Below the pieces are notes generated by a model that saw only the letters and a program-made list of their open reading frames with translations, was not told where the DNA came from and searched no databases. Shown piece by piece: positions 1 to 8,098 of a stretch of DNA of 56,188 bases (position 1 is the first letter of the stretch; each line of letters opens with the position of its first letter). The position numbers and the translations under genes were made by a program. The stretch lies in NCBI GenBank assembly GCA_035575835.1, contig DATLXM010000077.1, positions 1 through 56,188 on the forward strand, in the 5' to 3' direction. Origin of the DNA: Gaiellasilicea sp035575835. GTDB taxonomy: Bacteria > Actinomycetota > Thermoleophilia > Gaiellales > Gaiellaceae.

Positions 1-114
1 GGCGACTGCCCGACCGAGATCGCCGCCGATCCACCACCAGCCCGCGCCTGGTACGCGAACGCCGTCTGGCGGCCCGGCCAGTCGCGCTCCCGCTTCACCC
101 CGACGTGCCCCTGA
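1..114 (+). CDS. C-terminal end of an unidentified protein (cut by window start)
   Basis: Frame 1 is open from the first base to a TGA at 112-114, giving about 37 residues that end in WYANAVWRPGQSRSRFTPTC. The beginning lies outside the window. The composition (Trp, Tyr, Pro, two Cys) would fit the tail of a secreted or enzymatic protein, but I do not recognise a family. With so short a stretch in GC-rich DNA an accidental open frame is quite possible. Confidence 0.3.
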   Translation, partial: GDCPTEIAADPPPARAWYANAVWRPGQSRSRFTPTCP

Positions 115-151
115 TGAACTTCGGCACGAAGATCACCGGCAACCCGCCGGC

Positions 152-180
152 TCAGGGAACATTCGCGCACGCTGGCGCAG
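152..180 (+). repeat. Copy 1 of a 29-bp imperfect direct repeat
   Basis: These 29 bases match positions 933-961 at 26 of 29 positions, in the same orientation. The copy ends 38 bp before the methyltransferase start. No transposase is nearby and the function is unknown. Confidence 0.7.
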
Positions 181-218
181 CCGAACGCCGCCTCCTTTGC
201 GCGTAGACTGGTGTTGCC

Positions 219-905
219 ATGTCGAGCTGGTACGACGCCTGGGCGGACCGATACGCGGAGTGGTCGACTGGCGTCACTGCTGACGTCCCGTTCTACGTCG
301 CGCCAGCCCGTGAGGCTGACGGGCTGCTGGTCGAGCTTGCGGTTGGTACCGGGCGCGTTGCGATCCCGGTTGCTCAGGCAACGGGCAGGCGTGTGGTCGG
401 GATTGACTCTTCTCCGGCGATGCTCGCGCAGGCGCGAGAGCTCGCGGTTGAGGCGGGAGTCGAGCTCGACCTACGCGAAGAAGACATACGGGAGCTTGAA
501 ATCGAGGAACCGGCGGCCTTGATCTACTGCCCCGGGCGGTCTCTGCTGCATCTGCCCACGTGGGGGGATCGTCGCCGCTGCTTTGAGCGGGTCGCTGCAT
601 CGCTTCGGCCTAACGGCCGCTTCGCCTGGAATGCGTTCGCCTTCGACCATCAGATCGCATCCGCCATAGACGGCCAGCACGCCGACACGCCGTTGCCCCA
701 CACGAACCACTACAGCGTCAGCGATAACCGCGTCGACATCACCTTGGACGATGGTGGAACCGGTTCACTCTGGTGGGCAACCAAAAACGAATGGCTGGGG
801 CTCCTCGACGTCGCGGGCCTGCGGCTGGAAGCTCTCTATGGCGGATTCGCCGGCGAACCGCTCGACGACAGCAGCCACGAGTACGTCTTCGTGGCCCGCC
901 GCTAA
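219..905 (+). CDS. SAM-dependent class I methyltransferase
   Basis: A 228-residue cytoplasmic methyltransferase of the small-molecule (UbiE/SmtA-like) type. The glycine-rich SAM-binding motif I (VELAVGTGRVAIPVA) is at residues 38-52. The acidic end of strand beta 2 follows at GIDSSPAML (61-69, Asp63), and a DIREL segment near residue 90 fits motif II. The N-terminal WYDAWADRYAEW is typical of proteins that methylate small substrates; the substrate cannot be read from sequence. It stands alone, flanked by the two copies of a 29-bp repeat and followed by a NUDIX gene on the same strand. Confidence 0.85.
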   Translation: MSSWYDAWADRYAEWSTGVTADVPFYVAPAREADGLLVELAVGTGRVAIPVAQATGRRVVGIDSSPAMLAQARELAVEAGVELDLREEDIRELEIEEPAALIYCPGRSLLHLPTWGDRRRCFERVAASLRPNGRFAWNAFAFDHQIASAIDGQHADTPLPHTNHYSVSDNRVDITLDDGGTGSLWWATKNEWLGLLDVAGLRLEALYGGFAGEPLDDSSHEYVFVARR

Positions 906-932
906 GCGCTCGACCTGGCCGTCACGATAGCG

Positions 933-961
933 TCAGGGGACATTCCCGCACACTGGCGCAG
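933..961 (+). repeat. Copy 2 of a 29-bp imperfect direct repeat
   Basis: Same orientation as positions 152-180, with three substitutions. It starts 27 bp after the methyltransferase stop and ends 40 bp before the NUDIX start, so the two copies bracket the methyltransferase gene. Confidence 0.7.
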
Positions 962-1001
962 GCCACGATCGCGTCGCCAGCAACGGGCTTACGATCTGAG
1001 C

Positions 1002-1442
1002 GTGGAGCGCCGTCAAAGGGTCGTGGTCTACGTCGAACGCGGAGTCGACCTCTTGGTGTTCGAGCACCGAGATCATCCGGAAGCGGGGACGCAGGTTCCC
1101 GCAGGAGGCGTCGAGGCCGGAGAAGGCCTGGGTGACGCGGCTGTCCGCGAGGTTGCCGAAGAGACCGGCGTGCAGGTGGCCGCGAAGCCGGCCCTGCTCG
1201 GCGTTCACGACCATCCGGACGGCCTCGGGCGCCCATCGAGGAGTCACTTCTTCAGAGTGGACGCCCCTCAGGATCTCCCCGCCTCATGGGAACACGTAGT
1301 CGGCGGGCGTGGGGATGATGCAGGGTTGGTCTTCCTCTGCCGCTTCGACTCAGCACCGAGGCTTTGGCCGGTTCAGGCTCTCTTCCGACGCTACGAGGGT
1401 TCCTCGGACTTCAGCTACTCCGACAGCAGCCCGCCGGGGTAG
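1002..1442 (+). CDS. NUDIX hydrolase
   Basis: A 146-residue protein starting at GTG 1002. It has a complete Nudix box at residues 35-57 (GGVEAGE, then REVAEETGV), matching GX5EX7REUXEEXGU. The Glu residues bind Mg2+ for hydrolysis of a nucleoside diphosphate linked to another moiety. The substrate is not predictable. It shares a strand with the methyltransferase, 96 bp away, and converges on the glycosyltransferase gene. Confidence 0.88.
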   Translation: MERRQRVVVYVERGVDLLVFEHRDHPEAGTQVPAGGVEAGEGLGDAAVREVAEETGVQVAAKPALLGVHDHPDGLGRPSRSHFFRVDAPQDLPASWEHVVGGRGDDAGLVFLCRFDSAPRLWPVQALFRRYEGSSDFSYSDSSPPG

Positions 1443-1546
1443 CGCGTCAGCCGCCCCGGTGCGAAGTGCGCATACGCGATGTCGCTGTCCTGCGTCTCCT
1501 CGGGGGACGACGCGTGGTGCCGAGGGCCGTCTCGTCGACCGAGCGG

Positions 1547-2701
1547 CTAACCATGAAGAACCAGGAGGGTGCCGACGAGCTCCTCTGGCGCGGGCAACGC
1601 CGCGATCTCGGCCGCGAGGACGGCGGCACGCTCCCGATAGGGCGCCTCCTCGAGGAGAGCCACGACGCCCTCGCGAACCGCCTCCTCCGTGACCTCTCCG
1701 GGCATCAGCACCCGGCCCGCCCCGAACTCGCTGCAGGCAACGGCGTTCTCGAACTGGTCGGCGCCCTGCGGGACGAAGAGCATGGGGACGCCGTGGGCGA
1801 GGGCCGCGAGCGTCGAGCCGGAGCCTCCGTGCGTCACGGTCGCCGCACTCCGAGGGAGGAGCAGCGACTGCGCCACGTAGCGCTCGATGAAGGCGTTCTC
1901 GGGCAGAGGGCCGAGTTCGTCCGGATCGTTGTTCCGCCCGACGGTCGCGACCACGTTGCAGTCGACGTCGGCGAGGGCGGCCAGGAGCACACGGAAGACC
2001 GCGAGCTCGTTGAACATCGTCCCGAGCGTGACGTAGACGGTGGGCCGGTCGGGAAGGTGCTCGAGTCGCGGCGGGAGGCTCTCGCCCGGGTCGAGTGGGA
2101 AGACCGGGCGGATCGGCTCGACCCGCACCCCTTCGGGGACCGAGGTGCTCTGGAGGCTCGGCGGGCACGGATCGAGGTACAGGCCGGAGTAGACCCCGCC
2201 GAGCGGCTGCGGCTCGAGGCCGAGATCGCGCCAGAGCGGCGCCGTCGCGTCAGCGGCACGCTGGTAGCACGCCAGCGGGACGATTCGTCCGAAGGCGTGG
2301 AGGACGGATGGGACCTCCAGCGCGGCCGCGACGATCGGTGCGGCGAGGTCCGCCGACTCGAACACGACGAGATCGGGCTTCCACGTGCTCGCGACCGCGT
2401 GCAGATCTCGCACCTTGGCCGGCGCGGCGATCTCTCCGAACCGGACCGAGAACGCGAGCTGCCGCCGTTCGAGCGGCGGCAGGGTGCGGAGGTGCGCATC
2501 CAGTTCGACAACCCTCGCCCGCACCTCCCTCATCGGGATCCCGGCCGAAAGCGCCTCGAATCCAGCGGCCTCGACGCGATCCGCGAAGGCTGCCGGGGCC
2601 GCGAAGGCCGCGGCATGGCCGGCGGCCACGAAGGCCCGGGCGAGGGGGAGTAAGGGGCGAAAGTGCCCCGCGTCGCCGACGCAGCTGAAGAGGACGCGCA
2701 T
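1547..2701 (-). CDS. Macrolide-type (GT1/UGT-fold) glycosyltransferase
   Basis: A 384-residue GT-B enzyme of the MGT/erythromycin glycosyltransferase group. The N-terminal strand MRVLFSCVGDAGHFRPLLPLA is the typical acceptor-domain start, with a HxxP-like element at GHFRPLLP. The C-terminal donor-binding motif is THGGSGSTLAALAHGVPMLF, followed by a PQGADQFENA segment (about 290-320). Such enzymes move a sugar from an NDP donor to natural products or drugs. No polyketide or deoxysugar genes are nearby, so a role in detoxification or lipid glycosylation is equally possible. Confidence 0.88.
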   Translation of the reverse strand: MRVLFSCVGDAGHFRPLLPLARAFVAAGHAAAFAAPAAFADRVEAAGFEALSAGIPMREVRARVVELDAHLRTLPPLERRQLAFSVRFGEIAAPAKVRDLHAVASTWKPDLVVFESADLAAPIVAAALEVPSVLHAFGRIVPLACYQRAADATAPLWRDLGLEPQPLGGVYSGLYLDPCPPSLQSTSVPEGVRVEPIRPVFPLDPGESLPPRLEHLPDRPTVYVTLGTMFNELAVFRVLLAALADVDCNVVATVGRNNDPDELGPLPENAFIERYVAQSLLLPRSAATVTHGGSGSTLAALAHGVPMLFVPQGADQFENAVACSEFGAGRVLMPGEVTEEAVREGVVALLEEAPYRERAAVLAAEIAALPAPEELVGTLLVLHG

Positions 2702-2738
2702 CCGGCGATCATCCCACGGAAGCGACTACCGTTCAGGT

Positions 2739-2939
2739 GTGAGCAACTGGCCCAGAAGCACGAGCGGCGGCGCCAAGAAGCGGGGAGAACGCGAGCGTGC
2801 CGCCGGGCTCGATGCCGAAGACGAGGCGGCTCGCTGGCTCGAGGAGCACGATCCGAAGCCGCCGCCTCCTGTGCCGAAGTCGCTGACGAAGTCCAAGGGG
2901 CTGCACCGCTGGCGCCAGGGCAAGCCGAAGGCTCCCTGA
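2739..2939 (+). CDS. Small basic hypothetical protein
   Basis: A 66-residue frame from GTG 2739 (VSNWPRSTSGGAKKRGERER) that ends KSKGLHRWRQGKPKAP. It is strongly charged, with a central DAEDEAARWLEEHDPKPPPP stretch that could form a short amphipathic helix. It diverges from the glycosyltransferase start by 37 bp and stops 7 bp before the convergent STAS gene, so it fills the gap neatly. I do not recognise a family. Confidence 0.5.
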   Translation: MSNWPRSTSGGAKKRGERERAAGLDAEDEAARWLEEHDPKPPPPVPKSLTKSKGLHRWRQGKPKAP

Positions 2940-2946
2940 GTCACGC

Positions 2947-3303
2947 TCAGCGTGCGAGTTGCGTCGCCGCCTCGACGGCTTCGCGCCAGGTCGCGCGGAT
3001 CGGCAGGATCCGGTTGAGGCCCGAGATCGAGAAGACTCGATGGATCTCAGGCCCCGAGAGCTCCGGGAGGTAGAGCACGAGCGCGACCCCGGCCGCCTCG
3101 GCCTCGCGTAGGAGTGCGAGGAGGCTCCCGAGCACGACGGAGTCGACGAAGCTCGCGTGCGAGAAGTCGACGATGATCGGCTGCGCGGCTGCGATCCGTT
3201 CCCGGATCTGAGCGCCGAGAGCGGGCTCGTCGTAGGCGTCGCACTCGCCGCGGAGCCCGACGACCGCCGCTCCCTGGATGTCCGGTCCGGAACGAATGGG
3301 CAC
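2947..3303 (-). CDS. STAS-domain protein (anti-sigma factor antagonist-like)
   Basis: A 118-residue single STAS domain read from GTG 3303. The conserved core is IIVDFSHASFVDSVVLGSLLALLREAEAAG. Classic SpoIIAA/RsbV proteins have D-S-S-G-L at the phosphorylation site. Here the motif is D-S-V-V-L, so the phosphorylatable Ser is kept but the rest has diverged. Family role: binding an anti-sigma kinase to free a sigma factor. No partner kinase or sigma gene is adjacent. The frame stays open far upstream, but the STAS fold begins just after this GTG. Confidence 0.75.
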   Translation of the reverse strand: MPIRSGPDIQGAAVVGLRGECDAYDEPALGAQIRERIAAAQPIIVDFSHASFVDSVVLGSLLALLREAEAAGVALVLYLPELSGPEIHRVFSISGLNRILPIRATWREAVEAATQLAR

Positions 3304-3384
3304 GCCGCGGCAGTTCCCGGCTTGCCCCCGGGATAACCATCGCGCGATCCGGATCCGGGCCGAACCGGCGGTCTGTGTCACCCT

Positions 3385-3804
3385 GTGCGCGTGCGAAAGG
3401 CCGAATTCGGATTCCGGGGGACACCGCTCCGTGCGGCACTCGTCGCGGCGATCCTGCGAGGCGAGAAGACCGCCACCGCCGGGCTCGTCGTCGACTACGA
3501 GCGCGACGGCGACGAGCTCCCCCAGGTCGGTGAGCGGTTCGTCGTCGTCGACAACGACGACCGCGGGGTCGCGATCATCGAGACGACCGAGATGCGCGTG
3601 CTCCGAGTCGGCGACTGCGACGTGGAGTTCGCGCGTGACGAGGGCGAGGGCTTCGAGTCGGTGGCCGAATGGCGCGCAGGTCACGATCGCTACTGGCGTG
3701 GCTACGCGGACGAGATCCGCGCCTACCTCGGCGACCCGGAGTGGGACGTGAGCGACGAGACCGAGTTCGTCGCCGAGCGCTTCCGGCTCGTCGAGGTGCT
3801 CTAG
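3385..3804 (+). CDS. ASCH-domain protein
   Basis: A 139-residue protein from GTG 3385. The N-terminal FRGTPLRAALVAAILRGEKTATAGL and the later GERFVVVDNDDRGVAIIETTEMRVL fit the ASCH (PUA-like beta-barrel) fold. The C-terminal WRAGHDRYW and DPEWDVSDETEFVAERFRLV match bacterial ASCH/YqfB-type proteins. Members are thought to bind RNA or to hydrolyse modified nucleosides. The TAG stop shares a CTAG with the stop of the convergent HD-GYP gene. Confidence 0.8.
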   Translation: MRVRKAEFGFRGTPLRAALVAAILRGEKTATAGLVVDYERDGDELPQVGERFVVVDNDDRGVAIIETTEMRVLRVGDCDVEFARDEGEGFESVAEWRAGHDRYWRGYADEIRAYLGDPEWDVSDETEFVAERFRLVEVL

Positions 3805-5144
3805 AGCGTCTTCGCGAGCGCCTCGACGACGCTCTGGTCGAACTGCGTCCCGGCGCAACGGCGGAGTTCGGCGAGGGCCTCCTCCGGCGACCGTGCACCC
3901 CGGTAGGGCCTGTCTGTCGTCATCGCACTGAACGCGTCGCAGCAGCAGACGATCCGCGCGACGAGTGGGATCTCCTCGCCCACGAGCCCGTCCGGATAGC
4001 CGCGGCCGTCCACGTGCTCGTGGCAGGAGCGGACGAGCCTGCCGACGCCGCCGAGGACGCCGCCGACCTGAACCAGCATGCGCTCCCCCTCGAGCGTGTG
4101 CTGCTCGATCACCGCGCGCTCGTCGGGTGTGAGCGCGGCTGGCTTGTTGATGATCTCGGCCGGGATCCTGATCTTGCCGACGTCGTGGAGCAGCGCGACG
4201 AACTCGGCGTCGCGGCGGTCGCGAGCGTCGAGCCCGAGCTGGTCGGCGACCCCGAGGACGAGCGCGACGACGTCCCGGCTGTGGCTGCCGGTGTAGGCAT
4301 CGTCGGCCTCGACGACGTCTCCGAGGAGGAACGCGGTGCCGCGGTAGGCGTTCGAGAGCTCGAGCGCGGCGTCGATCCGGCCGCGCCGGTCGCGCGAGAA
4401 CGTGCGCAGGAGAACGGCGAGCGGCAGCACGAGCAGGAAGGCGGCCGGCTCGGCCACGGCAGCGAGGGCTGCGAGCAGCCCGAGCGGAGCGAGCACGGAG
4501 TCGACCAGCCAGGTCGGCCACATCATCTTCACGAGCGCGGCCGGGCGGAGGCCCCTGCTGAGGGCGAGCCTGACCGAGGTGCTGGCGAACTCGAGCGCGA
4601 ACTGCGCGCCCAGGGCGAGGAGGTAGAGGGGCCAGTGCGCGATCGTGGGATCCTGCTCCCCCGCGGCCGCCAGCACGAGAACCGGCCCGAGCACGTGCCA
4701 CGCCGCCGCCAGCCGGTTGAAGAGGAAGTCGAGCCTGATCCTCCCTTCCGCCTGCTCGACGAGGTTCGCGAGCACGATCACCGCTGCGACCGCCAGAGGC
4801 ACGAGCCCGAGGGGGAGCAGGAAGAGCATCGGGACGAGGACGAGCTGGGTCGGGACGACGAGCCCGAGCGCGAACTCGAACTCGACGCGGTAGGCGAGGG
4901 CATAGGCGGCGACGAGCGCCGCAGCGGTCAGGAGAGTGGGCGCGCGCGCCGAGGGATGGAGGAAGGCGAACGGGAGGGCGACCGCGAGGAAACCGCCCCC
5001 GACGAGGAGCGAGGCCCAGAGCTGCCTGCCACGGAGCCCTCCGGAACGTTGGGCCCGCGCCGCCTCGACCGCCGCGTGATCCCCCGGATCGAGCTCGACG
5101 GCTGCGTGCGGCGGCAGGCCATGCTGAGCCGCATCGATCGCCAC
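3801..5144 (-). CDS. Membrane-anchored HD-GYP domain protein (probable c-di-GMP phosphodiesterase)
   Basis: About 447 residues from GTG 5144. The N-terminal half has roughly seven to eight hydrophobic segments (for example LWASLLVGGGFLAVALPFAF), a MASE-like sensory membrane region. The C-terminal 150 residues carry ALLHDVGKIRIP, INKPAALT, HEHVDGRGYPDGL and DAFSAMTTDRPYR, which are HD-GYP hallmarks including the GYP motif. Expected role: hydrolysis of cyclic di-GMP to pGpG/GMP. An upstream ATG at 5303 keeps the frame open but would add a Pro-rich, unconserved leader that overlaps the divergent gene, so I prefer the internal GTG; the start is not certain. Confidence 0.82.
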   Translation of the reverse strand: MAIDAAQHGLPPHAAVELDPGDHAAVEAARAQRSGGLRGRQLWASLLVGGGFLAVALPFAFLHPSARAPTLLTAAALVAAYALAYRVEFEFALGLVVPTQLVLVPMLFLLPLGLVPLAVAAVIVLANLVEQAEGRIRLDFLFNRLAAAWHVLGPVLVLAAAGEQDPTIAHWPLYLLALGAQFALEFASTSVRLALSRGLRPAALVKMMWPTWLVDSVLAPLGLLAALAAVAEPAAFLLVLPLAVLLRTFSRDRRGRIDAALELSNAYRGTAFLLGDVVEADDAYTGSHSRDVVALVLGVADQLGLDARDRRDAEFVALLHDVGKIRIPAEIINKPAALTPDERAVIEQHTLEGERMLVQVGGVLGGVGRLVRSCHEHVDGRGYPDGLVGEEIPLVARIVCCCDAFSAMTTDRPYRGARSPEEALAELRRCAGTQFDQSVVEALAKTL

Positions 5145-5296
5145 CTGATCGGTATCGCCCTCGCCGCCGGGCCAACGTTCCCTCGAACGGGGGATCTTCG
5201 CGATCGGCCACCGACTCACCCGGAGGGGGGATTCATGGAGCGGCGGCTCCGCCCACACTGCGACCACTGCGGGTCGACTGGAGAGAGGGCGTACCT

Positions 5297-5935
5297 GTGG
5301 CACTACGTCGATCGAGATTCCTTGGCGCGCTTGGCGCCGTCGTTGCGTGTTCGGTTCTGGCGCTCGGCGCCACCACCTCCGCGAAGGCCGGGGAGGGCTC
5401 GCTGCTCGGCTGCGGCGACACGGCCACGCACCCGTTCATGCGCTGGCTCGACCCGCTTCCCTACACCCTGGCCCCGGACGGCGGCTTCGAGCGCGGGGCC
5501 GAGGGCTGGACGCTCTCGAACGGTGCGCGGGTCGTCGCAGGGAACGAGCCGTTCGGGCTCTCGGCGGGCTCGAGCTCGCTGTACCTGCCGGAGCGGAGCT
5601 CCGCGACCTCGCCGCCCATGTGCGTCGGGCTCGTGCTCCCGATCGTCCGCTTCGCATCGAGCGGAGGCGAGCTTCTCGGCTCGCTCAAGGTCGAGGTGCT
5701 CTACACGAACACCTTCGGGCGCCGGGCTTCGATCGAGTTGCTCCCTGGAGCCCTGCCCAGCTCCGGTTGGGCCCCGACGCTGCCCCTCGCACAGCTCGGC
5801 GGTCTCGTCAACGCGCTGACGCTGAACGGGCTCACCACCGACGTGCAGTTCCGCTTCACCCCGCGCGGACTCTTCGGAGGCGGCAACTGGCGGATCGACA
5901 GCGTGTATGTCGACCCCTGGAAGGACGCGGTCTAG
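5297..5935 (+). CDS. Secreted hypothetical protein
   Basis: A 212-residue protein from GTG 5297, preceded by a purine-rich GAGAGAGG Shine-Dalgarno. Residues 1-31 form a Sec signal peptide (basic start, then LGALGAVVACSVLALG and an ATTSAKAG cleavage area). The mature part begins with a short Cys-containing CGDTATHPFMRWLDP segment. A beta-rich region follows (GGFERGAEGWTLSNGARVV, later GNWRIDSVYVDPW) that resembles a carbohydrate-binding jelly-roll, with FERGAEGW at the typical start. Function unknown. It is tail to tail with ku. Confidence 0.72.
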   Translation: MALRRSRFLGALGAVVACSVLALGATTSAKAGEGSLLGCGDTATHPFMRWLDPLPYTLAPDGGFERGAEGWTLSNGARVVAGNEPFGLSAGSSSLYLPERSSATSPPMCVGLVLPIVRFASSGGELLGSLKVEVLYTNTFGRRASIELLPGALPSSGWAPTLPLAQLGGLVNALTLNGLTTDVQFRFTPRGLFGGGNWRIDSVYVDPWKDAV

Positions 5936-5939
5936 GTCC

Positions 5940-6782
5940 TCAGCGCTTCGCGGTCTTCTTGCGGCGGGCCGCCGGCTTCCGGGCCGGTGCCCGCTTCGAG
6001 GAGGCGGAACGGCCGCTGCCCTTCGCCGCCTCGACCGAGGCCTTGAGCGCCGCGAGCAGATCGGTCGGCTCCTCGTCATCCTCGGGCTCGGGCGAGCTGA
6101 TCGTCTCGCCCTTCCGCTTCGCCTTGATCACGGCGCAGAGCGCCTGGCGGTAGGTGTCCTCGTACTTCTGCGGCTCGAACGACCCGGTGAACTGCGCGAT
6201 CAGTGCGGTCGCCAGCTCGAGCTCCGGCTTCGAGGCTTTCACCTTGCCGGGAGCGATGTCGTCGACCGGGCGCACCTCGTCGTGGAAGAGCATCTGCTCG
6301 AGCGTAAGGGTGCCCTCCCTGACGCGGAGGCAGCCGAGGCTCTGGCGGTCCCGCATCACGTACTTGGCGATCGCGGCCAGGCCGGTGTCCTCCATCGCGT
6401 CGCGCAGGAGCGCGTAGACCTTCTCGCCCCCGGACTGCGGGCCGAGGTAGTAGGTGCGCTGGAAATAGATCGGGTCGATCTCGTCGTAGGGGACGAAATC
6501 GGAGATCTCGATCGACTTGACCCCCTCGGTGCGGGCGGCGGCGAAATCCTCGTCCTCGAGGACGACGAACTCCCCCTTCTCGAACTCGAACGCCTTGACG
6601 ATCTCGTTCTCGGGGATCGGCTTGTCCTCCGCCTTGCAGATCTTCTGGTACCCGATCCTGCTCCCGTCCGGCTCGTGGATCAGGTGGAAGCGCAGGTCGT
6701 TCTCTTCGATCGCGCTATACATCCGCACAGGCACGTTGACGAGCCCGAAGGAGATCGAACCGGTCCAGAGGGCTCTCGGCAT
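5940..6782 (-). CDS. ku: Ku protein, non-homologous end joining
   Basis: A 280-residue bacterial Ku homodimer subunit that binds double-strand DNA ends and recruits LigD. The N-terminus MPRALWTGSISFGLVNVPVRMYSA and the DFVPYDEIDPIYFQRTYYLGP core are diagnostic. The C-terminal 40 residues are a Lys/Arg/Ala-rich tail, as in many actinobacterial Ku proteins, probably for DNA binding. No ligD is seen in the window. The gene stops 5 bp after the end of the convergent secreted-protein gene and diverges from a small gene at 6868. Confidence 0.95.
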   Translation of the reverse strand: MPRALWTGSISFGLVNVPVRMYSAIEENDLRFHLIHEPDGSRIGYQKICKAEDKPIPENEIVKAFEFEKGEFVVLEDEDFAAARTEGVKSIEISDFVPYDEIDPIYFQRTYYLGPQSGGEKVYALLRDAMEDTGLAAIAKYVMRDRQSLGCLRVREGTLTLEQMLFHDEVRPVDDIAPGKVKASKPELELATALIAQFTGSFEPQKYEDTYRQALCAVIKAKRKGETISSPEPEDDEEPTDLLAALKASVEAAKGSGRSASSKRAPARKPAARRKKTAKR

Positions 6783-6867
6783 GTGGATACAACGGTGGAG
6801 CAGTTGTCACGGTTTCGACACACGCGCGTCACCCCCGCGTCGCTCTTCGCTCCGTAGCGTCGTACGC

Positions 6868-7137
6868 ATGACGGCAACCACCAGGACCGCCGCCACGCCC
6901 TGGGGCGCGGCGAGCCTTCTCGAGGAGCTCCGGCTCCCGCAGCAGGTGGGCGACAAGCGCTTCTCGTCGATCGTCCAGCTACTGGAGACGAAGAAGGGCG
7001 AGCGGCTCGTCCGCTTCGCCTACGCGACCGACGGCGTCGCCCGGCGCGGCCCGGTGACACTGCGAGCCCGCGATATCGAGCGGCTGCGGGAAGCGCTCGC
7101 CAAGCACCCCGGGCTCCAGGAGGCGCTGAGGCTCTGA
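6868..7137 (+). CDS. Small hypothetical protein
   Basis: An 89-residue protein from ATG 6868. It contains LLEELRLPQQVGDKRFSSIV and a C-terminal helical part RDIERLREALAKHPGLQEAL. The pattern suggests a small soluble alpha/beta protein; a strand such as ERLVRFAYATD precedes a helix. It is divergent from ku by 85 bp and convergent with purQ. The family is not recognised, but the composition is protein-like and there is no competing frame. Confidence 0.65.
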   Translation: MTATTRTAATPWGAASLLEELRLPQQVGDKRFSSIVQLLETKKGERLVRFAYATDGVARRGPVTLRARDIERLREALAKHPGLQEALRL

Positions 7138-7151
7138 CGCGCCCGCGCGAC

Positions 7152-7853
7152 CTAGCGAGCGGTCATCGCGAGCACACGCTCGCGGGCGGCGTCGACGAGC
7201 GCTGCGAGGAGGAGGGCTCCGTCCCCGGATCCGAGCAGCGGATCGACCGCGTGCTCCGGATGCGGCATCAGCCCGAGCACAGTTCCCGCCTCGTCGCACA
7301 CGCCGGCGACGTCGCCCACCGAGCCGTTGCAGTCCTCCGCGTAACGCAGGAGAATCTGACCCGAGGCGTCCAGTTCGCGGTACAACTCCTCGTCCGCGAA
7401 CCACGAGCCCTCGCCGTGCTTCACCGGAATCGTCAGCGTCTGGCCCTGCTCGCAGCGGCTCGTGAAGAGCGTGTCGGCGCGCTCGACCCGGATCGCGACG
7501 TCACGGCAGACGAATTCCTGGTCGCGGTTGCGGCGAAGGACGCCCGGAAGCAGCCCGGCCTCGCAGAGGATCTGGAAGCCGTTGCAGATTCCGAGCACCG
7601 GGCCGCCGTCCGACGCGAAGGCGCGCACCGCAGCCATGATCGTCGCCGACCGCGCGATCGCGCCACAGCGCAGGTAGTCGCCGTAGGAAAAGCCGCCGGG
7701 CAACACGACCGCACCCGTCTCGCGGGGAAGCTCCGTCTGGGCGTGCCAGACGAGTTGCGCGTCCGCGCCGAGCGCACCGAGCGCCCACGCCGCGTCGCGG
7801 TCGTCGTTCGAGCCCGGGAAGACGAGCACCGCGATCCGGGGCCGGATGTTCAT
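7152..7853 (-). CDS. purQ: Phosphoribosylformylglycinamidine synthase, glutamine amidotransferase subunit
   Basis: A 233-residue class I amidotransferase subunit of FGAM synthase (step 4 of de novo purine synthesis). It supplies ammonia from glutamine to PurL. The nucleophile Cys lies in LGICNGFQ, and the His/Glu pair is in LMPHPEHAVD. The start at ATG 7853 (MNIRPRIAVLVFPGSND) is chosen because FPGSN is the family N-terminus. It overlaps purS by 4 bp, indicating coupled translation. It ends the purine cluster; purL is not in the window. Confidence 0.95.
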   Translation of the reverse strand: MNIRPRIAVLVFPGSNDDRDAAWALGALGADAQLVWHAQTELPRETGAVVLPGGFSYGDYLRCGAIARSATIMAAVRAFASDGGPVLGICNGFQILCEAGLLPGVLRRNRDQEFVCRDVAIRVERADTLFTSRCEQGQTLTIPVKHGEGSWFADEELYRELDASGQILLRYAEDCNGSVGDVAGVCDEAGTVLGLMPHPEHAVDPLLGSGDGALLLAALVDAARERVLAMTAR

Positions 7854-8098
7854 GCGGTCTCGCCCTCGATCTCGATCTCGAAGCTCTCGATCAACGGGTT
7901 CGCGAGCAACTGCTGGCACATCCGCTCCACCTGGGCCCGCGCGTCCATCGCGCTCTCAGCCTCCACCTCGAGGTCGACGAGCCGGCCGACGCGGGCACCG
8001 CCCACCCCGAACCCGAGCGATCGCAACGACCCCCGTACCGCCTCGCCCTGCGGATCGAGGATGCCCGCCTTCGGTCGGACGAAGACGGTCGCCTTCAA
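7850..8098 (-). CDS. purS: Phosphoribosylformylglycinamidine synthase subunit PurS
   Basis: An 82-residue PurS, the small bridging subunit of the three-part PurLQS complex. The core ATVFVRPKAGILDPQGEAV and the C-terminal NPLIESFEIEIE are typical. The only sensible start is TTG 8098, which overlaps the TGA stop of purC, so translation is probably re-initiated from purC. Its own TGA overlaps the purQ ATG. Length matches the family (about 80 residues). Confidence 0.92.
   Translation of the reverse strand: MKATVFVRPKAGILDPQGEAVRGSLRSLGFGVGGARVGRLVDLEVEAESAMDARAQVERMCQQLLANPLIESFEIEIEGETA

Noticed and set aside
2947..5211. 754-codon open frame on the minus strand
   Set aside because: Only the last 118 codons are a real gene (STAS). 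The rest is a shadow of the HD-GYP gene.
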